Below are positions 19,949-31,230 of a DNA stretch of 64,000 bases, in pieces. Below the pieces are notes generated by a model, which did not search any database, had not been told where the DNA came from, and worked only from the letters and a program-made list of their open reading frames with translations. The stretch is from Azorinus chamasolen (lineage: Eukaryota; Mollusca; Bivalvia; Cardiida; Solecurtidae). Position 1 is the first letter of the stretch, and each line of letters starts with the position of its first letter. Made by a program: the position numbers and the translations under genes. The stretch lies in NCBI GenBank assembly GCA_963576725.1, contig OY755244.1, positions 83,943,121 to 84,007,120 of the forward strand, given 5' to 3'.

Positions 19949-20257
19949 GGCGGGTGAGTAAATTGGCTTCGACACCGCGAACTACATTTAAGAAGATGCT
20001 TTAATACCAACATTTCGTAAATATATATGATTTGAAATATCTCGATAATCTTTTCTTTAAACATAGCTGGACAATTTACTGATTAAAATCTTGTATTCAT
20101 TCTATATTTATAATATGTGTTTGGGACTATTTTTCATACCATATATAGAGATCCTACTACGTTAGAAACGAACCTGGCAACGACCTAGATAGCGGCTATT
20201 ACGTGACCGGTATATAATATTTTAAAAAAAAAATCCGTTGGAATATAAATATAAGAA

Positions 20258-21979
20258 ACAAGGCAGTCCAAAGGACAGCTATATCCCCCACCGCCGCCAC
20301 TTTAATTAAGACATTGACCTTAAGGTGATACAATGGGTTGTAACGTGGTTGACATTCAACCTTCCAGTTGTTAAGAAAATAGGACGCGGAAACAAATATA
20401 ATGGAAACTGAAGGTAAGAACACGACTTTCAAATGTGACCTTGACCTTGAGCCGACATGATTGCCACATGTGTTCTGCACATCATCTCAATTCGGTTAAT
20501 ATTTTACTCAAGTTTTATGAGAATCCTTCAAATGGTTTAGAAGATATGGAGCGGACACGAAATGTAATGGAAATTGAAGATTAAATCACTTGGCCTTCAA
20601 ATGTGACCTTGACCTTGAGCCGACATGACTGCCACATATGTTCTGCACATTGTCTCAACGTGGTTAACGTTTGAGGCAAGTTTCTTGAAAATCCTTCAAG
20701 GGGTATAGGAGATAACGAAGCTATAATGGAAATTGAAGGTAAGAACACTTGATCTTCAAATGTGACCTTGACCTTGAACTGACATGACTGGCACATGTGT
20801 TCTGCACATCGTCTTAATTTAGCTAACATTTAACTAAACTTTTATGAAAATCCTTCAACGGCTTTAGAAGATATGGAGCGGACATGAAAATGTAACGGAA
20901 ATTAAAGGTTAGAACACTTGACCTTCAAACGTGACCTTGACCGTGAGCCAACATGACTGCCGCATGGGTTCTGCGCATCGTCTCAATTCATTTAATATTT
21001 GACTCAAGTTTTATGAAAATCCTTCAAAGGGTTTAGAAGATATGGAGCGGACACGAAACTGTAATGACAACTGAAGGTTTAAACACTTGACCTTCAAATG
21101 TGACCTTGAACTTGAGCCGACATGACTGCCACATGTGTTCTGCACATCGTCTTAATTTGGTTAATATTTGACTCAAGTTTTATGAAAATCCTTCAAATGG
21201 TTTAGAAGATATGGAGCGGACACGAAATGTAATGGAAATTGAGAATTAAATCACTTGGCCTTCAAATGTGACCTTGACCTGACATGACTGCCACATATGT
21301 TCTGCACATTGTCTCAATGTGGTTAACATTTGAGGCAAGTTTCTTGAAAATCCTTCAAGGTATAGGAGATAATGAAACTATAATGGAAATTGAAGGTAAG
21401 AACACTTGATCTTCAAATGTGACCTTGACCTTGAGCCGACATGACTGGCACATGTGTTCTGCACATTGTCTCAATTTAGCTAACATTTAACTAAACTTTT
21501 ATGAAAATCCTTCAAAGGCTTTAGAAGATATGGAGCGGACACGAAAATGTAACGGAAATTAAAGGTTAGAACACTTGACCTCCAAATGTGACCTTGACCT
21601 TGAGCCAACATGACTCCCGCATGGGTTCTGCACATCGTCTCAATTCAAGTTTCATGAAAATCCTTCAAAGGGTTTAGAAGATATGGAGCGGACACAAAAA
21701 TGCAATGGAAATTGAAGGTTAAAACCCTTGACCTTCAAATGTGACCTTGACCTTGAGCCGACATGACTGCCACATATGTTCTGCACATCGTCTCAACTTG
21801 GTTAACATTTGAGGCAAGTTTCTTGAAAATCCTTCAAGGGGTATAGGAGATATGGAGCGGACACGAAATTGTTACGGACAGACGGACAGACGGACAGACG
21901 GACGGACGGACAGACGGACGGACAGACGGACAGACAGACAGACGAAGGCCATTCCTATAACCCCTATAAGGATAATAAA
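20258..21979 (+). mobile_element. P4 copy 2
   Basis: The same 5' block as at 13614 (AACAAGGCAGTCCAAAGGAC), then about ten ~166-bp monomers with the same four-monomer order and ~665-bp higher-order period (20446 to 21111). A long GACGGACA tail follows (21877-21945), ending CCTATAAGGATAATAAA. The terminal hairpin present in copy 1 is deleted here, and one monomer near 21640 is shortened. Confidence 0.85.
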
Positions 21980-21980
21980 T

Positions 21981-22116
21981 GATGTGCTCCCGGTGTTCAT
22001 GAGGTTATGCAACGCATAGCTTTACGAGCAAAGATTCACGTGAAGCCCTTCGGGCTTCACTAACTTTGCTCGTAAAGCTATGCGTTGCATAACCTCATGA
22101 ACACCGGAAGCACGTC
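21981..22116. mobile_element. Long near-perfect cruciform
   Basis: Arms 21981-22033 (GATGTGCTCCCGGTGTTCAT..) and 22064-22116 are complementary over 53 bp with two or three mismatches. A second perfect hairpin, GTGAAGCCC-TTC-GGGCTTCAC (22040-22060), lies in the loop. Complementarity continues into AAATGA on both sides. It is GC- and CpG-richer than its surroundings and shares no sequence with the A-F cores. It abuts the end of P4 copy 2. Confidence 0.85.
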
Positions 22117-22329
22117 ATTCATTTCTTAATTAAGTTTCAACCAACCAGAATTAGATATATTTTGGGTGGTCTGCACTGTTGACAGGTCTATTATAACTTA
22201 CTCTTTGCTAAATTTGTAATTGTCATATGCAAAGTTTGTCAGATGCTACATTCCTAAAGAGCTGTTTCGGATTGTTTCCTCATTTTTATTTAAAAACAAA
22301 ACAGTATCATGGTCATGTTAGAGAAAGTA

Positions 22330-22870
22330 TGGATCCTGTTGAGGTGCCGATCGACTTGCTTGGCCTGTGATCAGGATCCAAAAATGGCTGCATAAGTTAC
22401 CATGAATTCATCGATAGCCAAAAAAGGAAATATTACCCATGAAAAAAAGTCTCCATAAATATAGAGCTGGTGCAGTGTTGATTACTTATTCAAGGCTCTG
22501 AAAAGCCTGGATCCTGATAAGACAATATGTTTCTTGGCATCTGATCTGAGTCTAAACTGTTTGCAAATGCAAGTCAGGCCGTGGATGATGGGACAAGGGT
22601 TAATTGTTCAAGCAGCAGTCAGTGCTACATGTATGTTATACATGTATTCATTGACATCAGTCCCCTGTGACTGTTGTTCATTCAATCATACTCTCTTCTA
22701 ACACAATAACTCTGAACATTCAGCATAATTCTTGTCAGCAAACAAAGCCCTTCAGTGCTCCATTTTATTTTGTTTCAATTTCTTTTTAAAACCACACTCT
22801 GAGTGTAAAATAGTTTGGACCCTGATGAGACAGTGAAGTACATGACATTTGATCTGATTCCAATTTGTTT
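22330..22870. repeat. Three family G repeats
   Basis: Copies at about 22330-22385 (TATGGATCCTGTTGAGGTGC / TGATCAGGATCCAAA), 22505-22565 (CCTGGATCCTGATAAGAC / ATCTGAGTCTAAACTGTTTG) and 22810-22870 (GTTTGGACCCTGATGAGAC / TCTGATTCCAATTTGTTTG). All are imperfect palindromes. Confidence 0.5.
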
Positions 22871-22895
22871 GTGCAGCTACACATGTATCTGCCTA

Positions 22896-24044
22896 TACCC
22901 CGGGGGCCAGAAAGGGTTACCGTGCACCCCCCGTCTGACTTTTTTTCATGGGTACCAGGGTGTTTGGTAGGGTCTGCTGAATGGAAATCAAAATTGTACC
23001 CATGAAAAAACTCATTCCTGCTATGGGTTTTTCTACCGTTTCCATGGCAACCGGAGGTCTGGACAACGACGGTGGGTAAAGGTTATAATGTAGTATATCT
23101 ATGCTATTCGGGGCACTAAGAGTTTGAAACTGGTGTCAAACTAAAGGTAAGACATTGGTCTTTAATTAAGAATATGTTTTTGTTAATTAACTCATTTGCA
23201 TAATCATGCATATTAATGAGAAACCCGAAAAATGAAGGAAAAAAGACTAGAATATGGTGAAAACTAGATCTGAAATCACCTGTGATGGTCCATATACACC
23301 CAAATATGTTTTTGTACATAAAACATCCCCAATGTTAGTATTATTTAAAACAAAATCGTGTCTTTATGGCTTATTTGCATTTTTATTGCATTTTTGAGTA
23401 TCCATAGCAGAGGTACGTCCGGGTAGCGTAAGCACATAGATAAGATAGCATTATATCTCAAGGCCTTCGGGAGATAATAACTAACAGTATCAACTTGTTA
23501 CCAAACATAAAATAAATACACTAGTATTTGATTTAAAATGTATTGTAGTTAATAAGTTCATTAGCATATTCATGAATATTAATGAGAACACCGAAATTGA
23601 AGAAAAAATGACTAGAAGATGGCGGAAACTAGATCTGAAATCACTTGTGTTGCTCCAAATGCACCCAAATATGTTCATATACGTAAAACACCATCAAGGA
23701 GAGTATTATATAATACAAAATCGTGTCACTTTGGCTTATTTACACTTTTATTGCGTTTTTGAATATCCATAGCAGAGGTACGTCTGGACAGCGTCAGCGC
23801 ATATAGGAGATAGCATTATATCTCAAGGCATTCCAGAACTGGCAGCTAACAGTATCAACTTGTTACCATACATATAATAAATACACTGGTCTTTGATTTA
23901 GAATGTATCGTTGTTAATAAGTTCATTAGCATATTCATGAATATTAATGAGACCCCCCCCCCCTTACAATTAGAGAAAAAGACAGGGAAATGGTGAAAAC
24001 TAGATCATAAATCACCTGTAATGCTTCAAATGCATAGAGATATA
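22896..24044. repeat. Left inverted terminal arm
   Basis: Mirror of 27405-28541. It contains about 2.3 units of a ~368-bp repeat (GATCTGAAATCACCTGTGAT landmarks at 23267, 23632 and 24003), each with TATCCATAGCAGAGGTACGT and ATTCATTAGCATATTCATG-like blocks. A C run near 23953 matches the G run at 27484 in the other arm. Matching short open frames in the two arms (23116-23319 minus, 28118-28333 plus) are reflections of this duplication, not genes. Confidence 0.9.
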
Positions 24045-27000
24045 AAACCACCTCATTGAGCGTAATCTAGCAGATACTATCACAGGGCCTTGGGAAGATT
24101 ATCAACATGTTACCAAATATAATTATAAGAAATACAATGGTCTTTGTTTAGAATATCATGCTGTTAATCAGTTCATTAGCATATTCATGAATATTTATGC
24201 TTAAATCAAACAGAAAAAATGGACATTATTTAAAAACGGTAGAACGAATTTTAAACCATCCAGTTTGCTCAAAGTACACCGAAATAATTCAACCGCTTTC
24301 AAATTAATTATGATTTAATTATGGTATCATATCAAACGATGGTGGTATCCGTTATTTTCTTTATACGGGCATGATTGTACACATTTCTGGTATGAAAACA
24401 AATGAACAGTTAAGGTACAAATAGCGTTTCAATTTCCAAGTGTGACATGAAACTTTAAAAACTGCTTACTTTCATATTCATAAAAATGAGTAGGGTATCA
24501 CAAAACACGTGAAATGATTAACATAGTGTCTGATGTTCAAGCAAAGTTTAAGATAATGACTCAATAACTTAAACTTATTAAGTAAACTAAACGGAATATC
24601 TGTAAACTGATGTCTCGGCTCATTTGAATAGTTGTATATATATGAGTATTTTTGTTGTTGTTATCCGTATCAGTACACCACAGCAATGATTATGATATTT
24701 AAAAATTATTTTTTAAAAGCATCATGTTTTTAGGAGACGCCATTGTAATGACGTGTAAATTACCAGTATTGATGAGGACATCTAAACGTAATATAACATG
24801 ATTTGTAAAGTAGAAATGAAACAAGGCATTTAAGTGGTGTATTTCGTAACATACAAGTGGCATTATACTTATCGAGGCTAATGCTTTTGGCACATACATG
24901 TATTTACAAACAAAAGCATACATGTATTTACAAACCATTATATCATTGTTGTTTTCAGCACATGTACAAAACGTTATAAGTGCATGCTGTAGGTGCATAG
25001 CTAGATGTTTAGAAACAATACATTTCACATTACTAAAATAGGATACATGGCAAAAATGCATGAAACATTATCATCTCAAATTCAATAAATACTAATGATA
25101 ACACAAGAAACGGAAAACACATCCCTCATTTCGATTCCGGTCTTCAATGTTAAGAATGTTTCTACGGGTTTAAGCGGTAGACCTTTCTGTGTGATATATT
25201 GCAGCTATCATCACATCTGTATTAATCGTAATGCACGTTTAGACCGAATAATAATCTTGAAAGAGCCCCATCCACTTCTTCATATTCTTCAGCTGCTTCA
25301 AGAGCCTTCTCCAGAATGCTTCGACAACTCATCCTCAATCCATTATGGAACCAGAGAAAGTAGTAGGGCATCGCACCCGATTTTCTCTGTACCCTCTCAC
25401 CCTTTTCTGGTGTATCAAATTAGCCTAATGTTGTAATGGGCATTAATCAACGCAAACAAATTTCTACAAGGTGGCAATGATCGATGTCAATCTCGCGCTC
25501 TATATCGTTTGTACTGTGTTTCCATGACTCTATTCAAAATGAAGATAACTTTCTCAGGGCAGATGTAAAAGATAAAGGCGCTAAAGAAGCTTTTATAAAC
25601 AACAGGCTGGAAACCCACGCATGGTTCCTCGAGTTGTTAAAGACTGGTTTGAAGACAATGGCAGCTTCGGTGTTAGTATACGGGCAGCACGGACATAGTT
25701 AAATGCAATTACTAAATCAGTCATAAGGGTCATATGTGGATATCGATCTAGGGGATCTTCATTATTGGTAATGCTGATGGCAGTTTAGCCAAATACTATA
25801 CGCCAAACGAGTTGAATACTTAATAGAAGAGGTAGACATGACAAATGCACCAACACAAGATGAGAAACACATTATAAAAGAAGTCAGGAATGCTTTATTT
25901 CATTCAATGCGAGACACTCCAGGCATCTTCAAACAAATATCTGAAAGACTTTTCAACATGACGCCTGAAAGATGTATCAGGAAAGCTAAAACCATATGGA
26001 GAGAATGAGGGAATGGGGGTTCAGAAAACTGCTCGTGTAAGGGGAGGATACAAAGAAACCTGCTGACTGGAAGGCTTTTTGATGAACGATGACACCATGA
26101 GGCAAAGTACCTAGTTATAGTCTATGTTCAGTCCGAAAGACCGCTCAGTCGACTGTACATGTACTCCCCTGGTCATTGAGTCATTCACCTACAATATTGA
26201 GCACTGCTAACATATGGCGCAATCATGCAGCCGCAGTACCGGCTAGTGACCCTCACATGTACCCACTTTAATCCCTGGGTGGAGAGGATGTGCGGGTGGG
26301 AGACACTGAAAAGCGTCTCTGAAATTTCCGGGAGGGACCGGGATTTGAGCCCGGATCTCCCGACCGGTAGTCAAGTGCGTTACCACTATACCACCAAACC
26401 ACACGAGTAATTTGTAAAGCATAAAGTCAAACTGTTTTGAAGTCAGCACACTAAGAAACTAATATCAGGTTTTAGCCAGAGAACAAGACTGCACGACTGT
26501 TCAAGCAAGAACGCTAGCCAACAACATGTTCATACTGTTTGATTACTATGACAGTTTCGAATGTGAGGATGCTCTGTTGGGCATTCATGTGTGATGTGCG
26601 TCTACACGTACATTTAAGGAAAAAGAGTATGTATCACCAAATAACAACTCCTGGAAAGAGACCGAGATTCGTAACTCCACTAGTAAGTCTTGTAAACTTG
26701 GGATGTTTAAGCTGTTCTAATTGGTGAATAAGAATCGTTCACATCCACAATGTACGCTGAATTGAAACTGCTGCTAATGAAACGCGCGAAGATAAGCCAA
26801 TTAATGCTTTGCATAACGTTGACATGGGATCTTTGCCACTACGTAGATTTGCTTAGTCAGACACATTTAACGGGTCGTCAATCAGGTGGGAATTTTGACG
26901 AGCTCACATATAGCCTATCCAGTTATACCCCCAGCCTCAGAAGCACATGACTGGAGCCATGTCAATGTGGTTCTTGGACCATTCCATTATGAGTATGCGG

Positions 27001-27404
27001 TTACTTGCCCTCACAACTTCACAAGTCATGGTTGACATTCTGTAATTTGAGGCACATAGAGAAGATGAAAAATGGGGATCTTTGAAGACACTGGTTATCA
27101 TTGGGACTAAACTTGCATTTTAATGCATACATATATGGTGATGAATGAGTGTACAGTGTCTTTTTCTGTAAACCGGTTGATGCATTCTTTACAGCCATGT
27201 TTTGTATTTATACTAAGGCCACAATGATATAATGATTTGTAAATATGCCGAATAATACATGCTTCGATTAGTTCAAAGTTAATTGTTTGTCACCAGTTAA
27301 ACACCACTAAGACATGATTTCTATTTGTTACTGTCTATTCTAATTCCACTTTACAGACCTCGTTTCATTGCATTTTCTGCTAGTAGATTGTAGTGTACAA
27401 GTCA
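24045..27404. other. Interior of the foldback element, no clear gene
   Basis: Contains a further degraded arm-type unit at about 24070-24200. Short frames include 25095-25436 and 25484-25702 on the plus strand. A 56-residue plus-strand frame at 25838-26008 has charged, helical-looking sequence (ISERLFNMTPERCIRKAKT), faintly like a Myb/SANT-type fold. None shows a DDE or other transposase signature. Either the interior is decayed coding sequence or it is unrelated filler. Confidence 0.45.
26130..26402 (-). mobile_element. tRNA-derived SINE inside the foldback element
   Basis: On the minus strand, from about 26402, GGTTTGGTGGTATAGTGG + TAACGC fits an A box, and CCGGGCTCAAATCCCGGT, about 40 bases later, fits a B box with a paired T-arm-like stem. 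The acceptor-like end GGTTTGG pairs poorly and a long non-tRNA body continues to about 26130, so this is a SINE head rather than a tRNA gene. Confidence 0.6.
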
Positions 27405-28541
27405 TATCTCTATGCATTTGGAGCATTACAGGTGATTAATGATCTAGTTTTCACCATTTCCCTGTCTTTTACTCTAATTGTAAGGGGGGGGGGGGGGTCA
27501 TGAATATGCTAATGAACTTATTAACAACGATACATTCTAAATCAAATACCAGTGTATTTATTATATGTTTGGTAACAAGTTGATACTGTTAGCTGCCAGC
27601 TCTCGAATGCCTTGAGATATAATGCTATCTCCTATATGCGCTGACACTGTCCAGACGTACCTCTGCTATGGATACTCAAAAATGCAATAAAAGTGTAAAT
27701 AAGCCAAAGTGACACGATTTTGTATTATATGATACTCTCCTTGATGATGTTTTACGTATATGAACATATTTGGGTGCATTTGGAGCAACACAAGTGATTT
27801 CAGATCTAGTTTTCGCCATCTTCTAGTCATTTTTCTTCATTTTCGGTGTTCTCATTAATATTCATGAATATGCTAATGAACTTATTAACTACAATACATT
27901 TTAAATCAAATACTAGTGTATTTATTTTATGTTTGGTAACAAGTTGATACTGTTAGCTATTATCTCCCGAAGGCCTTGAGATATAATGCTATCTTCTCTA
28001 TGTGCTTACGCTACCCGGACGTACCTCTGCTATGGATACTCAAAAATGCAATAAAAATGCAAATAAGCCATAAAGACACGATTTTGTTTTAAATAATATT
28101 AACATTCGGGATGTTTTATGTACAAAAACATATTTGGGTGTATATGGACCATCACAGGTGATTTCAGATCTAGTTTTCACCATATTCTAATCTTTTTTCC
28201 TTCATTTTTCGGGTTTCGCATTAATATGCATGATTATGCAAATGAGTTAATTAACAAAAACATATTCTTAATTAAAGACCAATGTCTTACCTTTAGTTTG
28301 ACACCAGTTTCAAACTCTAAGTGCCCCCAATAGCATAGATATAATACATTATAACCTTTACCCACCGTCGTTGTCCAGACCTCCGGTTGCCATGGAAACG
28401 GTAGAAAATTCCATAGCAGGAATGAGTTTTTTCATGGGTACAATTTTGATTTCCATTCAACAGACCCTACCAAACACCCTGGTACCCATGAAAAAAAGTC
28501 AGACGGGGGGTGCACGGTAACCCTTTCTGGCCCCCGGGGTA
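27405..28541. repeat. Right inverted terminal arm
   Basis: Reverse complement of 22896-24044, ending GGCCCCCGGGGTA. Differences are mainly single substitutions and the length of a mononucleotide run (G at 27484-27496). Confidence 0.9.
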
Positions 28542-29068
28542 CTATAGCATGTTACAGATAATCACAGCTCACTCCCTCAATAAAAGCTACATGTATGCTG
28601 GCATTTGCCACTAATATCGTTGGACTAGTACAATATATAGAACTACCATGATTGAATTTCCATACAGGAAATTGTTATGTTTTTGACTCTTTACATTTCA
28701 AGTAATTGTCATCAGAAAAACAAATGTCATCTGCTACACTTTATCTCTGTTCAAAAATGCAAACAAAGTATCAAGCAAATTGGATCCTGATGAAATATAT
28801 ATAATAATGGCTCAACAGTAAATCTGCCATGGCCAGTATCTCCTGTAGTCACATGCCTTTATGAACTAATCACATCTGCTTTTATTTCTGTGTTTTCATC
28901 TTCCATTTCTTTTCAGCCATACAATCAGTCAGCATCTAACTGTGAGTTTGGATCCTGAGAGATGCCATTCAGCTCTGTAACTGTCATGTGCTGCTGTCCA
29001 ATTAATGTATTTTTAAGGTAGGGCTTTGTAAAAGTTCAGAGCATCGGGGCACTGGGTGTGGCACTTCT
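28542..29068. other. No gene; two G remnants
   Basis: G remnants at about 28775-28800 (AAATTGGATCCTGATGAAA) and 28925-28990 (GTTTGGATCCTGAGAGATGC). Otherwise unassigned AT-rich DNA. Confidence 0.4.
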
Positions 29069-29354
29069 AAACAAGATGTGTTTGTGAAACACTATGCCCT
29101 GACCTTTGACCCTGAAGAATGACCTTGACCTTTGACCCATGGATCATGGCCAGGGAGTTGAATGCGACACATTGTCTTTGTGTGGTGAACATTAAGTGCC
29201 AGGTTATTCACAGAAAAAAATTATAGAGGGATACGAAATTTGGGACAGACAAATGGAAAGACAGACGGACGGACAATGCGACTACTATATGCCCGCTGCC
29301 GGGGGGGGGGGGATGGGGGGGGGGGGGGGGGGGGGGATGGGGGGGACATAAAAA
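29069..29354 (+). mobile_element. P7: short pearl-like element
   Basis: AACAAGATGTGTTTGTGAAAC start, one monomer (GACCCATGGATCATGGCCAG, CACATTGTCTTTGTGTGGTG), GACAGACGGACGGACAATG tail, G runs broken by two ATGG, and GGGACATAAAA end. Same family as P2b and P13. Confidence 0.75.
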
Positions 29355-29619
29355 GCCTAGCACAATATTAACCCTTTATCTGTTTGATATTCATGTAAGA
29401 GATAATGACATAATCAATGTTAATTAGACTAAGTTTTATAATGGCATTATGAACACAGGACATTTTGGACAAGGCAGAGTACCTAAAAAGCCTAGCACAA
29501 TATTAACCCTTTATCTGTTTGATATTCATGTAAGAGATAATGACATAATCAATGTTAATTAGACTAAGTTTTATAATGGCATTATGAACACAGGACATTT
29601 TGGACAAGGCAGAGTACCT
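29350..29619. repeat. Exact 135-bp tandem duplication
   Basis: 29350-29484 and 29485-29619 appear identical base for base. The unit joins the last A's of P7 to the left half of a reverse B element (TTAACCCTTTATCTGTTTGA..GGCAGAGTACCT). The exact identity means either a very recent duplication or an assembly artefact. Confidence 0.9.
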
Positions 29620-29731
29620 GATAAGCAAACTGAGCAGACTGTAATCAGATGGCTCCTATATGAGCCATCTGATCTGGATCTACTCTGTTTACATAGGCGT
29701 GAAAAGGCATTCATATGAAGAGAAGGGTTAC
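29503..29731 (-). mobile_element. Family B MITE, reverse
   Basis: TTAACCCTTTATCTGTTTGATATTC-type start, GAACACAGGACATTTTGGAC, then hairpin GCAAACTGAGCAGACTGTAATC with apex CTCCTATATGAG and end GAGAAGGGTTAC. Its left half is present twice because of the 135-bp duplication. Confidence 0.75.
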
Positions 29732-29951
29732 ATGTAATGTTGTGACAAAAGATCAGAGAACTATTGTAATACAAACATCTTTACCAAGCTAAAGGTCACA
29801 CTTGCAGCATTTTAGATCTCCAGTTGACTAAATTCATATAAAAATCCGTCCCAGTTCAACAACAACCAGTAAAAGACATCAGATTTCCAGGAACCACTGG
29901 TCACTGGAGGTCATGACTTGACTATGGGAAAGTGCTTGTTTATTATGGTAC

Positions 29952-30213
29952 TTAATCTCTTCCCTGTTGAACTTTCATGCAAAAATTATGACATCATTAA
30001 TATTTCTCAGCCGATTTCTTATAATGGTACACATAAATACGGTATGATTGTTTGGCAGAAACTGTAGTATACAATTGTACTTAGATATACATAATTTCAT
30101 AAGCCAACAGAGCAGACCCTTATCATTCAGCTCCAACAGAAGCCGCCTGATCTGGCTCTTCCGAGACTGTTTGCAAAGGTGCCAAAAGGCATTGCCATAA
30201 GGGAAAGCATTTA
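29952..30213 (-). mobile_element. Family B MITE, reverse, worn
   Basis: TTAATCTCTTCCCTGTTGAA, AAATTATGACATCATTAATA, TTATAATGGTACACATAAA, hairpin CAACAGAGCAGACCCTTATC with apex CTCCAACAGAAG, and end AAGGGAAAGCATTTA. Confidence 0.65.
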
Positions 30214-30329
30214 GGGGGCCAGCCAATTGGGTTTATGAGACACCTTATTCTCTGGCACAGTACCTAATGCTGCTTTATATTCGTCAGGCACCTAGGGCAG
30301 TTAGGAAATTGGTACCCATTTTTTTAACA

Positions 30330-30425
30330 AGCTGGAGGCTGAACAAGCCCCTAATGGGGATCATACCTACAACCTCCCCACCCCGAAGTGGATGCCTTAT
30401 CTACTATACTATGGGATCGATATAA
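30330..30425 (-). mobile_element. tRNA-like SINE head, possible
   Basis: On the minus strand CATAGTATAGTAGATAAGGC resembles an A box, and TTGTAGGTATGATCCCC, about 35 bases on, a B box. The flanking stems are weak, so this is a candidate only. Confidence 0.35.
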
Positions 30426-30619
30426 TGATGTGACTACGATGTAAGGTATGCATTTCCTTGGCTTATTACAGTTAGATCATTAGAATTAATTATTATTACA
30501 ATTAATGAATGAGGAAACAGTCATTATCAGTGCTTCATTTTGTCAATAAACTAAATTCCTCCATTGGCATTGAGCCCATGCCCTGCAGGACTGGCAACAA
30601 AACTTGATGACTTTACAGT

Positions 30620-30745
30620 TAATTCCTTATTGTCTGGTGTAGACCCAGAGCTCCAATATAATTTAGAGTGCTCTGATGAGGATCTGCAGTGTTTGTCATT
30701 CAAACTCATCTAAGCCATATCATAACCCCTTCAAACTGAATTAAT
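30620..30745. mobile_element. Family C fragment
   Basis: TGGTGTAGACCCAGAGCTCC and GCTCTGATGAGGATCTGC + AGTGTTTGTCATTCAAA, then ACCCCTTCAAACTGAATT. Hairpin partly preserved, ends lost. Confidence 0.45.
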
Positions 30746-30754
30746 TCTATCTTT

Positions 30755-30975
30755 AATCCTTTCCCACATATTAGACACCTTTTCACACCTTTGCCAACAG
30801 AGCAGACCCAGATCAGACAGCTGCTCTAAGAACTGTCTGATTCAGGCACCTATGGAATCTGCATTCTGAAACTGCATTGTGATAAATAGTCCATCAGACT
30901 CTGCTCTATTTGCTTATGAAATCACATGTATACAAATCTGATCCATTAGTTTTTCTCTTAGCCAACAATTCCCTT
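30755..30975 (+). mobile_element. Family B left part carrying a D fragment
   Basis: TTTAATCCTTTCCCACATAT, GCCAACAGAGCAGACCCAG, and a hairpin interrupted by ATTCTGAAACTGCATTGTGA + TAAATAG, which is a piece of a D core. It then returns as ACTCTGCTCTATTTGCTTAT. The next D element begins where B's AT-rich half should be. Confidence 0.6.
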
Positions 30976-31230
30976 TTAACCCCTTCCCTCATATTGACAC
31001 CCTTTGACGCCTCTGTAAAATACTTTTTCTGAAACTGCATTGTGATAAATAGTCCATTTGCTCCATAGGAGCAAATACTCTATTTATCAAAGTGGTTTCA
31101 ACACTATACAAATCTAAAATATTCCTTTCCTCTAATTAATGCTCCTTTTCGGTGGATGTATTCAAAGAGGTAGGATCTAAATATACTTTTTTTTTTTAAT
31201 ATAGCCTATAGCTATGAGGTAATGGGTTAA
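30976..31230 (+). mobile_element. Family D MITE
   Basis: 255 bp between TTAA sites: CCCCTTCCCTCATATTGACA left, GCTATGAGGTAATGGG right. Hairpin arms AAACTGCATTGTGATAAATAG / CTATTTATCAAAGTGGTTT with apex CTCCATAGGAG. A T-rich insertion and the repeated CCTATAGCTAT lengthen the right end. Confidence 0.8.

Larger units (their letters stand above)
22896..28541. mobile_element. Foldback-like transposon with ~1.14-kb inverted termini
   Basis: 5,646 bp. It opens TACCCCGGGGGCCAGAAAGG and closes with the exact complement, flanked by CTA on both sides (22893-22895 and 28542-28544), a candidate 3-bp target duplication. The two inverted arms are very similar by eye. The arms themselves contain ~368-bp internal tandem repeats, a hallmark of foldback elements. 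The CTA duplication would also suit a PIF/Harbinger-type mechanism (TWA). The interior is ~3.4 kb with no recognised transposase and holds a tRNA-derived SINE. It may be non-autonomous or decayed. Confidence 0.8.

Noticed and set aside
25838..26008. Myb/SANT-like 56-residue frame in the foldback interior, which might suggest a Harbinger accessory protein
   Set aside because: The resemblance is only a faint helical pattern; no transposase with a DDE triad was found nearby, and the frame is very short.
26331..26402. Functional tRNA gene
   Set aside because: A and B boxes are good but the acceptor stem does not pair and a long non-tRNA body follows, so a SINE head is the better explanation.
23116..28333. 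Nearly identical short protein-like frames at 23116-23319 (minus) and 28118-28333 (plus)
   Set aside because: They lie at mirror positions in the two inverted arms of the foldback element, are short and AT-rich, and have no domain. Their similarity is explained by the arms.
22896..28541. Large inverted duplication caused by assembly fold-back
   Set aside because: Not fully excluded, but sharp identical ends, flanking CTA on both sides, a unique interior and scattered arm differences fit a transposon better.
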